Assembly (NCBI GenBank): GCA_900660155.1
Contig: CABFPE010000049.1
Location: 346,045-410,044 of the forward strand
Origin: Hofstenia miamia
Lineage: Eukaryota; Xenacoelomorpha; Acoela; Hofsteniidae
Reading direction: 5' to 3'
Length of the DNA stretch: 64,000 bases
Shown here: positions 11,346-21,220 of the stretch, in pieces
How positions within the stretch are numbered: position 1 is the stretch's first letter
How the letters are laid out: every line of letters starts with the position of its first letter
The notes under the pieces: model-generated
The model's input: only the letters and a program-made list of their open reading frames with translations
The model's database searches: none
Told to the model about the DNA's origin: nothing
Translations under genes and position numbers: made by a program

Positions 11346-12152
11346 TATTCCCGGCCAAATTAATTGCCTACCTAAGAAAAAAATGGAAATATATCAAAAA
11401 TAGTTTATTTAAAATTCAAATTATGTTCCAAAACGTTCACAAAGACAATTTAGTAAGAGGTTACTCCACCTCTTGCTGTTCGTAGGGTGCTTACGCGATT
11501 TGCCAAGGAATTGTAGAGAGCTAAACAAGATTATTGTATTTCGCTATCAGTGTTCCAGATGTGAGTTGCCCGTTGAATGACCTCTTCACGTGAATTACAT
11601 TTTGTCTGATAAACTTTTCGCTTAAGTACGGCCCACAAATTTTCGATTAGATTCATGTCTGGACTATATGGAGGCCAGTCAAGCACCATAACTTCATTTG
11701 TTTTTAAGATTGTTTGTACGGATTTGGCAGAGTGACTTAGGGCATTATCATGTTGAAAAAAAAAGTCGACATTGTTAAACTTCGCTCGAATATTTGGAAT
11801 ATGATCTTGTAAAATGTCAATATACTTTTGGGCAGTAATTGTACCATTGACGGGAACTAAAGCGCCTGGACAAGAACTAGTAATGTAGCCCCAAAACATA
11901 ACTTTGGTAGCAAAGGCGCGTATATGTGATGTATGAGCATGTCGTATTTGATCTCCACGACCTCTTCTGATAAACTGCGATCTTTGTCTTATGGAATGCG
12001 AAACTCGAAAACAAGCCGAAAATAGCAAACACACATTGTTATATGTCTGTATTTTTGTTTTTTTTTGTGTGTATGCATTTTTTTACAAAAAAAGTGAAAA
12101 TTGAAGAAGTATTACTATTATCAAGGGTGGGCAATTAATTTGTCCTGGACTG
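11346..12152 (-). mobile_element. Internally deleted Tc1-like transposon
   Basis: About 807 bp between imperfect inverted ends that share AAATTAATTGCC plus an outer half (right end reads CAGTCCAGGAC inward). (TA)n tracts flank both sides. The - strand frame 12034-11531 encodes the C-terminal part of a Tc1 transposase: VMFWGYI, then FQHDNALSHSAKS with the second catalytic D, then PPYSPDMNLIENLW with the final E. Counting gives D-34-E, the Tc1 spacing. The helix-turn-helix DNA-binding domain and the first catalytic D are missing, so it is non-autonomous. It sits inside the intron of transporter A, on the opposite strand. Confidence 0.8.
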
Positions 12153-12269
12153 TATATATATATATATATATCATATATATATATATGTATATATATACAT
12201 TCATTTAAGCCAATTACACTATGGTATTTTAGTTAACTTTATTATTACTTATTTTTATTTCACTTCTTT

Positions 12270-12860
12270 TCAAAAATTCTGGTTTGTGGGATTCTCAGGT
12301 TTGTAAATTCACTGGCATACAGTGACTCTGTTTGTCTTCTTACCGCTCGTTTTCATTTATGTAATCCTAACTCCTCTAAGTATCCTATATTTCTTGCTTA
12401 CTGCTTCTAGTGATAATACTAGGACTATTTCAACTGTTTTCAACTTCCACAATCTCCCTTTTTCCTCTGTGAACTCTCCATACGTGCCAATCTTAGCTTT
12501 CCTTTTGCTTCTACAATTCAGTTCTTTCCACTGCTGTGTCTCCCACTGTTTCTACCACTAATATGACCGTGCTTAGCGCCTCTATCACCTTTCTAGTTTC
12601 TATGTCAAAGTTCCAAAATTTCTTAATCTTCTCATTCTCTATGATTCCCTGTGGATGAGACTTCTAACCCATGCAGCTTACTCAAATTACAAAGTACCAT
12701 GCGTCTTACCCTGTACTGAATGAACTTATATTCATTCTGTGCAAACTTGTCTGATGATCTGCAACTATTCCTTACTTACACTGCATTTGCTGCCTACCTT
12801 AACACGCTTCTTCACCCAGTTTGTAGTGAATGCTTGCACTTTATAATGCCTGTCTCCTTT
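12270..12860 (-). mobile_element. Second R2-like LINE endonuclease fragment, more decayed
   Basis: The + strand text at 12340-12660 parallels 7760-8100 closely (for example TCCTAACTCCT then TAAGTAT, and CAACTTCCACA), so it is another copy of the R2-like C-terminus on the - strand. It extends further toward the 5' side: HGLEVSSTGNHRE is readable near 12660 and NWVKKRVKV near 12815. It is frameshifted throughout. It lies in the intron of transporter A, antisense to the gene. Confidence 0.6.
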
Positions 12861-12912
12861 AGCTTTTCTGTGATTGGGATTAATCTAACTTCAAAAAGTC
12901 GTGGGGCCAATC

Positions 12913-13434
12913 CAGAGTTGTAACCGGCCGTTAGTTGGCTGACCGGTTTTGGCCTGGTAAATTTATATATAAGCCGTTTTAATTTACAAAATTTTACATG
13001 ACCTTGCAAATAGCTGATATTGCATAACGCAAATTTCTAACTATTGTAACTAAAAAATTTAGAGTTCAAGTTGCATTATTTGAATTGGGTCTCTCAAATC
13101 CTATAGATTACAGTTTCAATAGCATAAACAGTTTCTCTTAATATAATTAATAAGTTCTATAAAAAACTGAAGACAAATTTCCCTTTCAAAAAGCAAAACA
13201 ACTCCATTTATAGAAAATTAATGAAAGATTTCAGAAAACAAATTTAATTATAATTCTAAATGCATTAGCTTAGTTTGCAAATACTATAAAAAATTTTCGA
13301 ACTTTAGATTTTCCTCCGAATTCTTTATAAGATAAAAAAGAAATTTTTATCATCATTTTGGCAGGTAAACGGCCTTTCATGAAAACTAAAAAGGCTGCAG
13401 GCCGGTAATTTGACGGCAAACGGCTCCATCTCTG
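12913..13434. mobile_element. Possible hAT-like MITE
   Basis: The left end reads CAGAGTTGTAACCGGCCG; the right end read inward is CAGAGATGGAGCCGTTTGCC, with ACCGG further in on both sides. Length is 522 bp and there is no transposase. CAGAG-type ends are usual for hAT elements, but the 8 bases outside each end do not match, so the target duplication is lost or my borders are off by some bases. Confidence 0.45.
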
Positions 13435-14190
13435 TGCCCCAAGCTCTCTATCTGAAATATGCCATGATTTTCTACATTTTGAGGCCGGACATGTTAATGA
13501 ACAACTTCAATTTAAGAATTGACACGCATTCATAACATGCATCAGAATACATTTAAGATAATTTTAGGATCGAACAATTCAAAAATATTGGAAACCTTAC
13601 TAATTAAGGATCACGAAAAATTAATGCTTTAAAATATACACAATACTATAGGATCATTCTACTTGTATTAAATTAATGTTTAAATTTTTTGAAAAATCTC
13701 TATCAGTTACAGTCAAAAACGTTTAACAATGTATTCTTATCCATATATATATATATTGTGAGATAACTACATTATGGGATTTCGTCAATTTGTGATTTCG
13801 ACATTGGTAATATGAACTCTGTAAATTAAAAATGATCAATTTATAATTAGACGAATTGCACGAGATGAGAAACGCACTGAGTGTAGATTTTTTTTGCTTA
13901 GCACGTAGGTTTCACTTACTGCACCCAAGAGTATTACGGCTTCTCTTTTCCTTCTCTTTTAAAGGGTTCTAGTCTTATACGACTCTTTCACACGGTTATC
14001 TGTTTCGGGTCGGCCGAGTGTGGCCACTTTCCCCTTTCACGATCTCTTGTTTACTTGTACTTTTACTAGTAAGGGTACATTAGCAGAAGGAGTTAGTTAT
14101 AAAACAGTATCGTCGGTAAATCCACGCATTGACACGAATCCCCTCAGACGATAGGAATTAGAACTGCTTGATAATTTCATGCCGATGCCG

Positions 14191-14196
<6 letters not shown>

Positions 14197-14224
<28 letters not shown>
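14197..14224. repeat. (TA)n microsatellite at gap edge
   Basis: An AT dinucleotide run borders the N gap at 14225-14466 and resumes on its other side at 14467. The gap was probably caused by this tract. Confidence 0.85.
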
Positions 14225-14466
14225 NNNNNNNNNNNNNNNNNNNNNNNNNNNNNNNNNNNNNNNNNNNNNNNNNNNNNNNNNNNNNNNNNNNNNNNNNNNN
14301 NNNNNNNNNNNNNNNNNNNNNNNNNNNNNNNNNNNNNNNNNNNNNNNNNNNNNNNNNNNNNNNNNNNNNNNNNNNNNNNNNNNNNNNNNNNNNNNNNNNN
14401 NNNNNNNNNNNNNNNNNNNNNNNNNNNNNNNNNNNNNNNNNNNNNNNNNNNNNNNNNNNNNNNNNN
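14225..14466. other. Assembly gap (242 N)
   Basis: A run of N flanked on both sides by TA repeats, inside the intron of transporter A. No content can be inferred. Confidence 0.99.
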
Positions 14467-14489
14467 TATATATATATGAAATATGTACC

Positions 14490-14935
14490 ACAGTTAAAAA
14501 TTGAGACCGGTTTCGATTACTAAGAATCATCGTCAGTATGACAAATGCCGTAAATAAATATTTTACAATAAACTACACCAAAGAAAATTATAAATATGCT
14601 GCATACACTATAAATCTAGAATTATTGATGTTATCTTGCGTTGTCTATAAAGAAGTTTTTTTTGTTTGCAGCTTTAATAAAAATATGTTCACCAATTTTA
14701 TGATGTTTTGATCTTAGTAATATTTTAAAATTTTTTTCCTTGACTTCATGGTGATGTAAGTAAATTTCAGAATTTAAACTTCCTCTTAGGTGCTCCTTCA
14801 TCCTTGTTCTCAGATGTCTCTTAGTTTCCCGATGTATGATTTATTGCAATCATCACATTCATATTGATAAATTACAGAAGAAACAAATTTCTTAGGGATA
14901 AGATCTTTGTTGTTGAAGGTGTTTTTTGTTGCAAA
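14490..14935 (-). mobile_element. Penelope-like element end: GIY-YIG domain and terminal repeat
   Basis: On the - strand, about 14895-14610 encodes SVIYQYECDDCNKSYIGK and, in a neighbouring frame, HLR and RMKEHLRG. This is the GIY-YIG nuclease that ends the Penelope-like (PLE) polyprotein and nicks target DNA. Downstream on the same strand, 14560-14495 carries the PLE terminal-repeat signature (ATCGAAACCGGTCTC), preceded by CTGACGA. Together these resemble a hammerhead ribozyme core, as known for PLE terminal repeats. The RT is absent and the reading frame is broken. It lies in the intron of transporter A next to a gap. Confidence 0.65.
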
Positions 14936-15316
14936 GAATGTTAATATTGTGACAATTGTGGTGCATTTCAACTTATATATATGTACGAAAAATTACAGTC
15001 AAAATATTGTCTGCAAAAGACTTTTCCAAAAAATTAAATTATTACATTTCCTAGAGAGGTAAGCTAAAAATATAAATAACTTTCAGTGCAATTTGAATGC
15101 AATTATTCCGACCTGTACCCAAGAAATAACTCGGTTGTCAAGCAATTCCAATAAATCAGAATATCCAGGGTAACTTAACTTTTTCATACGATTTAATACT
15201 AATTCAATCATTCTCGATTCTACTGTTATTATAATGTCCCACTCTCATGTCATTTGGAAAAATGCTTATTTGAATTTTTGAGGAGGAATACCAAAAATTA
15301 TTTATTTGTTGTTTAG

Positions 15317-16319
15317 AATTGTAGATTCATTAAAGTATTTGGTTGCATATGATGTTTTTAACATTGTTCTTCGGTTCATTACCGGTTCCAGTACAGCAGT
15401 AATATGGTCATTAGCTTTCGCCATCATGAATAATTACTTTAAAGAAATTGGTAAAAAGGCATCAAATACATTTATTCCATTTTTCTACCTTGGAATAACA
15501 ATTGGACCTCAAATTTCACTCTTCCTTTCGCAAAATAGGGTATACTCAACACCGTTTTATTTTTGTGGATTTTTAGAATTTGTTTTGTTGATCCCAAGCT
15601 TGGCAATGTACTTTGAAGATGCCAATGAAGCACAGATGAATAGCATTGGTAACCAAGTCAAAAATTATTTTTCAAATTTTTTGTTATTCAAAGATGTTCG
15701 TGTTATTATCCTTTTGATGAATATATTCTATGCGAACAGCTCATATGGTTACTTTGATGGTATTTTAGCTGATTTCTTAAAGAATACAATAGAATTGAAT
15801 GACAGCCAGTTAATTAAATCTTATCTTCTATGTTCAGTGCCACTAATGCCATCAAGTTTATTTTTTGGATGTTACCTATCAAGTAGAGGATATAGTTTTG
15901 TTGTAGTATTTAGTTCTGTAATACTGTATTCCTTAAGTGCTATACTTATTTACCTCACTAAATGTATTATAGCACTGCACAATTTTTGGACTATAAGTGG
16001 AATATTCTCGATTCTTTACATTGCAAGAGGGACATTTATCACAGCGATTTACCCTGTACTAAACATATACATCCGGAAATCTTTCCCATCTCAAACCAAT
16101 TTGTCAATAACAATATTTGTAGGTACTGCAAGCACATTGTTTTCAACGAGTGGTTATGCTTTTCGTTCAATTTTTTATATTGGGATTCTCAAGGCAGCAT
16201 TTGGAGTTTACTGGAGTTTATTTGGAATTGCCATATCAGGCACGATTTCTATGTTGGCATTTATTTATTTTTTTGTTATAAATTCAAATATCCAAATATT
16301 TTTAAAACATAAAAATTGA
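15317..16319 (+). CDS. SLC18B1-like MFS transporter A, exon 2
   Basis: This exon encodes TM4 to TM12 of transporter A and, joined to 11023-11297, gives a 425-residue protein, close to the roughly 456 of human SLC18B1. The start is chosen at the acceptor AG (15315-15316), because GG|A-ATT-GTA continues the FG-IVD block. TM5 carries the antiporter-type signature as GITIGPQISLF. A loop with VKNYFSNFLLFKDVRVI links the two six-helix halves, and SYGYFDGILADFL aligns with the FGFLDPTLSLF region of SLC18B1. The last helix ends near FFVINSNIQIFLK, and TGA follows at 16317. A candidate AATAAA lies 19 bases after the stop. The frame is open throughout, with no sign of decay. Confidence 0.85.
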
Positions 16320-16337
16320 TGATATAATATAATGTAT

Positions 16338-16343
16338 AATAAA
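16338..16343 (+). terminator. Candidate polyadenylation signal of transporter A
   Basis: AATAAA, 19 bases after the stop codon of transporter A. Such hexamers are common by chance in this AT-rich sequence, so the support is positional only. The rest of 16344-16690 shows nothing else. Confidence 0.4.
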
Positions 16344-16691
16344 TATATTCAACTGCAATATTTTTCATTACTTTATAGGATTAAGTATTGCTTTCTGATG
16401 ATAATTAATATACACTTCATTTAAAACAATTAATATATCTCGAAACAAAGGCATTAGCTTCAGCAATTTTTCTGTTAATTTTTTGGAGATCCCTTTAATC
16501 AGTATTCTAAGCTTAAATTATTAATTGTAACAATGGCAAAATTATGAAGTAAATAGAAAATACTTTTTTGCAAAATTGGAATAATAATAAATAACCTTTC
16601 ACACTGAAAAATGCAAATAGAATTTTATTGAGGGATTTGCATATATCCTATTCATAGAAATAATAATTATATATATATATATATACATATA

Positions 16692-18418
16692 CAGTACTGG
16701 CTAAAAGTTTGGGAACACTTTCCAAATTTAGAAATGTTTGTATTTTACACTTAAAACGCAATGCAGAAACAATATAACAATACAATGTAGAGACAATATG
16801 ATAACACCGTGTAGAAAGCAAATAGTTAATTCAAAAAAATTCACTAATATATTGTATATCCGCCATTATTGGTGAAAGTCGCAGCAATGCGATTTGACAT
16901 TGACTCGACCAGCTTTCTACAACAATTATCAGTAATCTCTGTCATCATACCACTTTAATTTGCTCCTTCAAATCGTCAGACAGTCTTTGATGAGATGCCA
17001 GCAATTTTCTATGAAGTTGAGGTCTGGATATTTTCCAGGCCAGTTCTCAAGAAGCTGAATGTCTTGTGATGCAATCCACTGTTTCACAACTTTGGCACTT
17101 TAGTAAGGAGCACCATCTTGTTTTAGTACAGATGTTCTCCTGAATTGTTTTGAGGTAGGCCTTGGCTGTGACTGTCTTGTTGTGAGGCACAAAATGCAGA
17201 CCTGCAAGCCCATTCGCAGTTATAGCACCCCAAATCATCACAGAAGGTGCTGAGCAGACAGTTTGTTGCCTGTAATGTGTGTTGAATTTTTGGTTTCTTG
17301 GTCGTCGAACATGTGCCCGGCATGATGTAAATTTGCAAATCTTGGATTTGTCACTAAACATTACTTGATGCCACATCTCAGGGGTGTAGTGTTGGTATTG
17401 CTTNAGCCATATGACAAGAGGCTTTGTCATGTTGGAAAATCTGGGTCTCATAGATATTCATACATTGTGGCAACTTCTCCTGTAAGATCTCCACATATCC
17501 AGTCGCGTTCAAGCAATTAAAGTAGAAATGTAAAAGCTCCGCGTTGTTTGTATGAAAAACAGCCCCATACCATTATAGAAAGACAATGTCTCATGGTTGT
17601 CACTGAGTATTCGGGATTTGAATGTGACGCACCAGACATTCGTCGAACAAAATTACATGATACCAATCCATCGCTGTCCAATGACGATATTTGTAGCAAA
17701 ATTGCAGACGTTTCTGTCTCATAACGGCGGTCAACAGAGGTTTCTTGAATGGGTTTCTTGCTGGTCCATACTTCTTTCGTAGACGAGGTTGAATGGTTCT
17801 TGCTGAGACATCAAGTAAAGCAAAATCAAGGTTACTTTTTATTTGAGGAACAGTCACAAAATGATCGATCGATGCTTGGCGACAAATATCAGTCGTCCTC
17901 TTGTTAGTCTTTCTCTTTCGCCCGGTGTGCCTTCCAACAGAATAAGATCCAGTCTTCTTGAAACTATTTTTCACCTTTGTTACTGTTGGGCGGGATATTC
18001 CAAGGTTCTTTGCTATTGACGCATGCGTTTGGTTTGTATGCAACATGAAAGCCACTAGTTGTGCCCTCTTGGACTCAGGAATTTCATCTTTCATAGGCAC
18101 CACGAAAATATTAGTCTTAACTTTACTAGATTCCAATGCAAATGAAGTTTTCTGACACGCTATCAACTATAAATGCAAAGGAATCAAGTAACTAAGTGGC
18201 ATAGATAGCAAAAGAAACTTTGGGTTACCACATAAATTTAAAAACAAATATAGAAATATGAAAAATGCTAATTATACCCAAATATACATGTATTTAAGTA
18301 TTCAGTGGAGTTTATAATATTATTGAGAGTCCATTTAAGATAAATACCTCAGTGCAGATCTTGAAGCAGAAAGTTATATTTAAAAAGGCAGAATGTTCTA
18401 TAATTATGTCGGGCACTG
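16692..18418 (-). mobile_element. Chimeric Tc1-like transposon, two transposase pieces
   Basis: It is TA-flanked, with CAGTACTGGCTAAAAG at the left and CAGTGCCCGACATAATT (read inward) at the right; the two ends differ beyond the first bases. From 18166 down, the - strand encodes the helix-turn-helix region (THASIAKNLGISRPTVTKV), GRKRKTNKRTTD, DWYHVILFDE (first D), MVWGCF and IFQHDKASCHMA (second D). At the single N at 17404 the text jumps back to HYTPEMWHQVMFSDKSK, another first-D region, then VMIWGAI, LKQDGAPY (followed by a stop) and YPDLNFIENCW (final E). So two different Tc1 copies are joined head to tail. Stops and frameshifts also break it. Confidence 0.75.
17404..17404. other. Single ambiguous base at a transposon junction
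   Basis: A lone N exactly where one Tc1 transposase ends and another begins. It probably marks a contig join rather than a base-call problem; compare 45394. Confidence 0.6.
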
Positions 18419-20239
18419 TATATATATATATATATATATTTATTGATTTATTTATTTATACTATATTAATAATAATTACTGTAGCACTGAATAGAAGTAT
18501 ATCTTGATTTCTTTGTGTGTAAGAAATGAAGGCGATTAATTTATTTATGACTAATAAGAAAACCACCATTTAAAACAAAGGCTGCATGAGAATTTTGCTA
18601 GGATTTACAATAAAACGTAAGTATTTAACATGAAATTTGGCTTATTATGCTAATATATTAAATCAAAAATAAAAACAAACAGTATTCCTTACCAAACATC
18701 TGTGAAAAATATGAATGTCTGAAAGTGCTAACCTTAAAAATAGAAATGTGATGTGCTTAGATCTTAGCATTTATGATTAAAACACTGAGTTTAAAATATG
18801 CTAAATTGTTTCTAAAATGTTTCAAATCCTTAATTGGTAATTGAGAGTTTTGGCATTCTTAGATTTCTGGGTTTGGTAGATCATTTCCTGTGAAAAAATA
18901 ATGCTCAGATTACTGTTGAATTGTATTTAGAATTAGATCAAAATCAAGAATTTATTTTGAGTTTTCACACCTATCAACCTCCAAGTGCCAACTTCAAATT
19001 ACAAAATTTCTTTAAGTTTGAACTGTTGGCAAACAAACTAAACCTTATGGGGGAAGATTCAATGACATTGATACATTATGCAAGTTATTTATGTCTAGCA
19101 ATAGTGTGAAAGGTGAATTTTCTTGTTCATATATCTTCAACTCTGTGCTTTTCTCATTGAAATATTTGTCAGAATACTTTCTGAATATACAGCATAGTGT
19201 GAACAATTATGGAGCTAATTCCTGGAAACTCCCAATTTCAATAATTTATAAATATGTATACAGTTATGACCATAATTAAATGGCCACCTCAAAAATAATA
19301 AAATACTCATGCAAATGATATTATGCATTGATATTTCATAAGAATGAAGCATTAGTGTCATTTCTGGAGTTGACCAGAACTGTTAGATATTTTTTATTAT
19401 TTAGACATTACTAGTAAGCACCTTTACTTACCTTGGGAGCAGAAATTGTGACACTAGATGGCATAGACATGTCAAATGCTTTATTGAAAAATACTAAATT
19501 ATACAGTATATCTTCAGAAAAAGTGATCAAGTGTTTCCTTAATGTGTCTATTAAGAGATCTATACAATTTATGCTCTAATATTGAATAAAAAAAAAACCT
19601 AATTTTTGTATGGGTCTCAGCACCAAAAAAGTACTCAAAATTCATTATATCAACCTAAAATTGAAATTGTATTTTTTAACAGTAGCATATCTTGGCTATT
19701 TTATATCTGATTTGCATCATTTTTTCACCAATATATTTCTAAGAAAGAAAAAAAGCAAGTTTTTGCATTGGTTCACAAAAGACAATTATTTCTGCTTTCT
19801 CAAAATACTGTTCTGGGACACAAAAACACTTCTAGTGACCAACAGGTTTTCTCAAATTATACCATTTTTGGACAATATTGTAGTTTTATGATATCTATGT
19901 TGCCACAAAGTTGTTTTCTAAAATATTTTACTGTTAAAAAACTACAGGCATTTTCCGTAAATAATTAGGCGTTTTCCTGCCAAAACTAATTTTCACTTAA
20001 AATTCCATGCAAGCTATACATAAAGATAATATCTTTTTGAGCAAATAGACACCATAATAAAAAAATGCCCTATGGTTCAGTGACTACATGTGTTCTTGCA
20101 AACAAAGTTAAAATCCAAGATATTAGCTAGGGTTGGGCTTAAGGAATTACCCATAGTTAAACCATCTATCTGCAAGTAAAATTCTCCCTTAAATTCCATT
20201 AATGAATTTAATAGCATTTTTGTTGTTTTGTAATTTATA
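18419..20239. other. Intergenic region, nothing firmly recognised
   Basis: It opens with a (TA)n tract (18419-18440). A Tc1-like end may sit at about 19258 (TACAGTTATGACCATAATTA), but no partner end was found. Open frames here are hydrophobic, AT-driven and match no family I know. Confidence 0.4.
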
Positions 20240-21220
20240 TTGTAAATCATTATGTCTTTGTTTTTTAAAACTTTTATTACTGTCTATGGCTTTTTCTTTA
20301 TTGAGAAATATTATGCATCAAATAACATCAGATTTCATTTTTATGAAAGATATACAGACGATATATTTGCTATAGTAAATAATGGAAAAGATGCAGAATT
20401 GATGCTGACAAAACTAAATTCAATAGATGACAACATAAAATATACAATGAAAAAAGAACTTAACAATAATTTCCACTTTCTAAACATGAACAGCAAAAGG
20501 CTTTGTTACAGGAATTTATAGAAAGCCAACCGATACAGGTTTAGATTTTAATTTAAATTCAAGTTCACCTGTAGCATACAAAATAGCAGTAATTAAGGGA
20601 GCAATACTTCGAATTTTTGATGTCTCAAGTTCTTATGAAATCATAAACCAAGAAATTATCAAGCTAAAGTCGAATCTGAAAAAAAAAGAATATCCAAGTA
20701 ATTTTATTAACAAATTTATTAAAGAACAATGGATGAAATATTGAACAAGGCAGGGAATTATTCGAATAATTTTGAACACATTTTTAAAATTGAATATAGA
20801 GGGAAGCAAACATCAGATATGATTATAATCAAATACAAAGAATAAATTATGTTAAAGAAAATGAGAGATTTGTTTATACAACTCGAAAGCTTAATCAACA
20901 CATAGAATTAAAATCAATGACAAGGATATCCGATAAGTCCAAAGTTATCTATAAAATCAATTGCACCTGTGGTGAGGAATATATCGGATATAGTAGCAGA
21001 CAACTAAGGAGAAGAATAAAAGAATACGAAACTAAGCCAACAATATCAGAACACTTAAAAAAATGTGGATAAAATTATGACATCAAAATTTTAAGATCAA
21101 CCATTCCCAAAAATTTAAAAGTTATCGAAAGTATATACATAAGATCAATTCAAACAAGTCTTAACACCAAAGATGATTACATATATCAGCACAAATTAAC
21201 TTTAATCAACGTTTAATTAT
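20240..21220 (+). mobile_element. Penelope-like element: RT C-terminal half plus GIY-YIG
   Basis: The frame 20252-20521 encodes FHFYERYTDDIFAIV, the YxDD catalytic motif of the Penelope-type RT, followed by NFHFLNMNSK. A second stretch from about 20515 reads GIYRKPTDTGLDFNLNSSSP, typical of the segment after the RT. From about 20870, ELKSMTRISDKSKVIYKINC and EEYIGYSSRQLRRRIKEYE give the GIY-YIG nuclease, and ISEHLKKCG and YDIKILRST follow up to the stop near 21216. The 5' half is missing and the frame is interrupted several times. It belongs to the same class as the fragment at 14490-14935 but has diverged from it. Confidence 0.75.

Larger units (their letters stand above)
11298..15316 (+). 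other. Phase-2 intron of transporter A, filled with transposons
   Basis: The donor is GTATGT at 11298 and the acceptor TTTGTTGTTTAG ends at 15316. The intron splits a glycine codon (GG|A), exactly as in paralogue B. At about 4.0 kb it carries a Tc1, an R2-like LINE end, a hAT-like MITE, a 242-base N gap and a Penelope-like end. 13440-14190 and 14935-15300 show nothing else recognisable. Confidence 0.75.

Noticed and set aside
14177-14530. Long frames across the N gap
   Set aside because: They consist of TA-repeat codons and N and carry no information.
17958-18155. + strand frame over the Tc1 transposase
   Set aside because: A shadow of the helix-turn-helix region encoded on the - strand.
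19258-19510. Tc1-like end at TACAGTTATGACC with a partner near TACAGTATATC
   Set aside because: The second site is in the wrong orientation and the similarity stops after a few bases.
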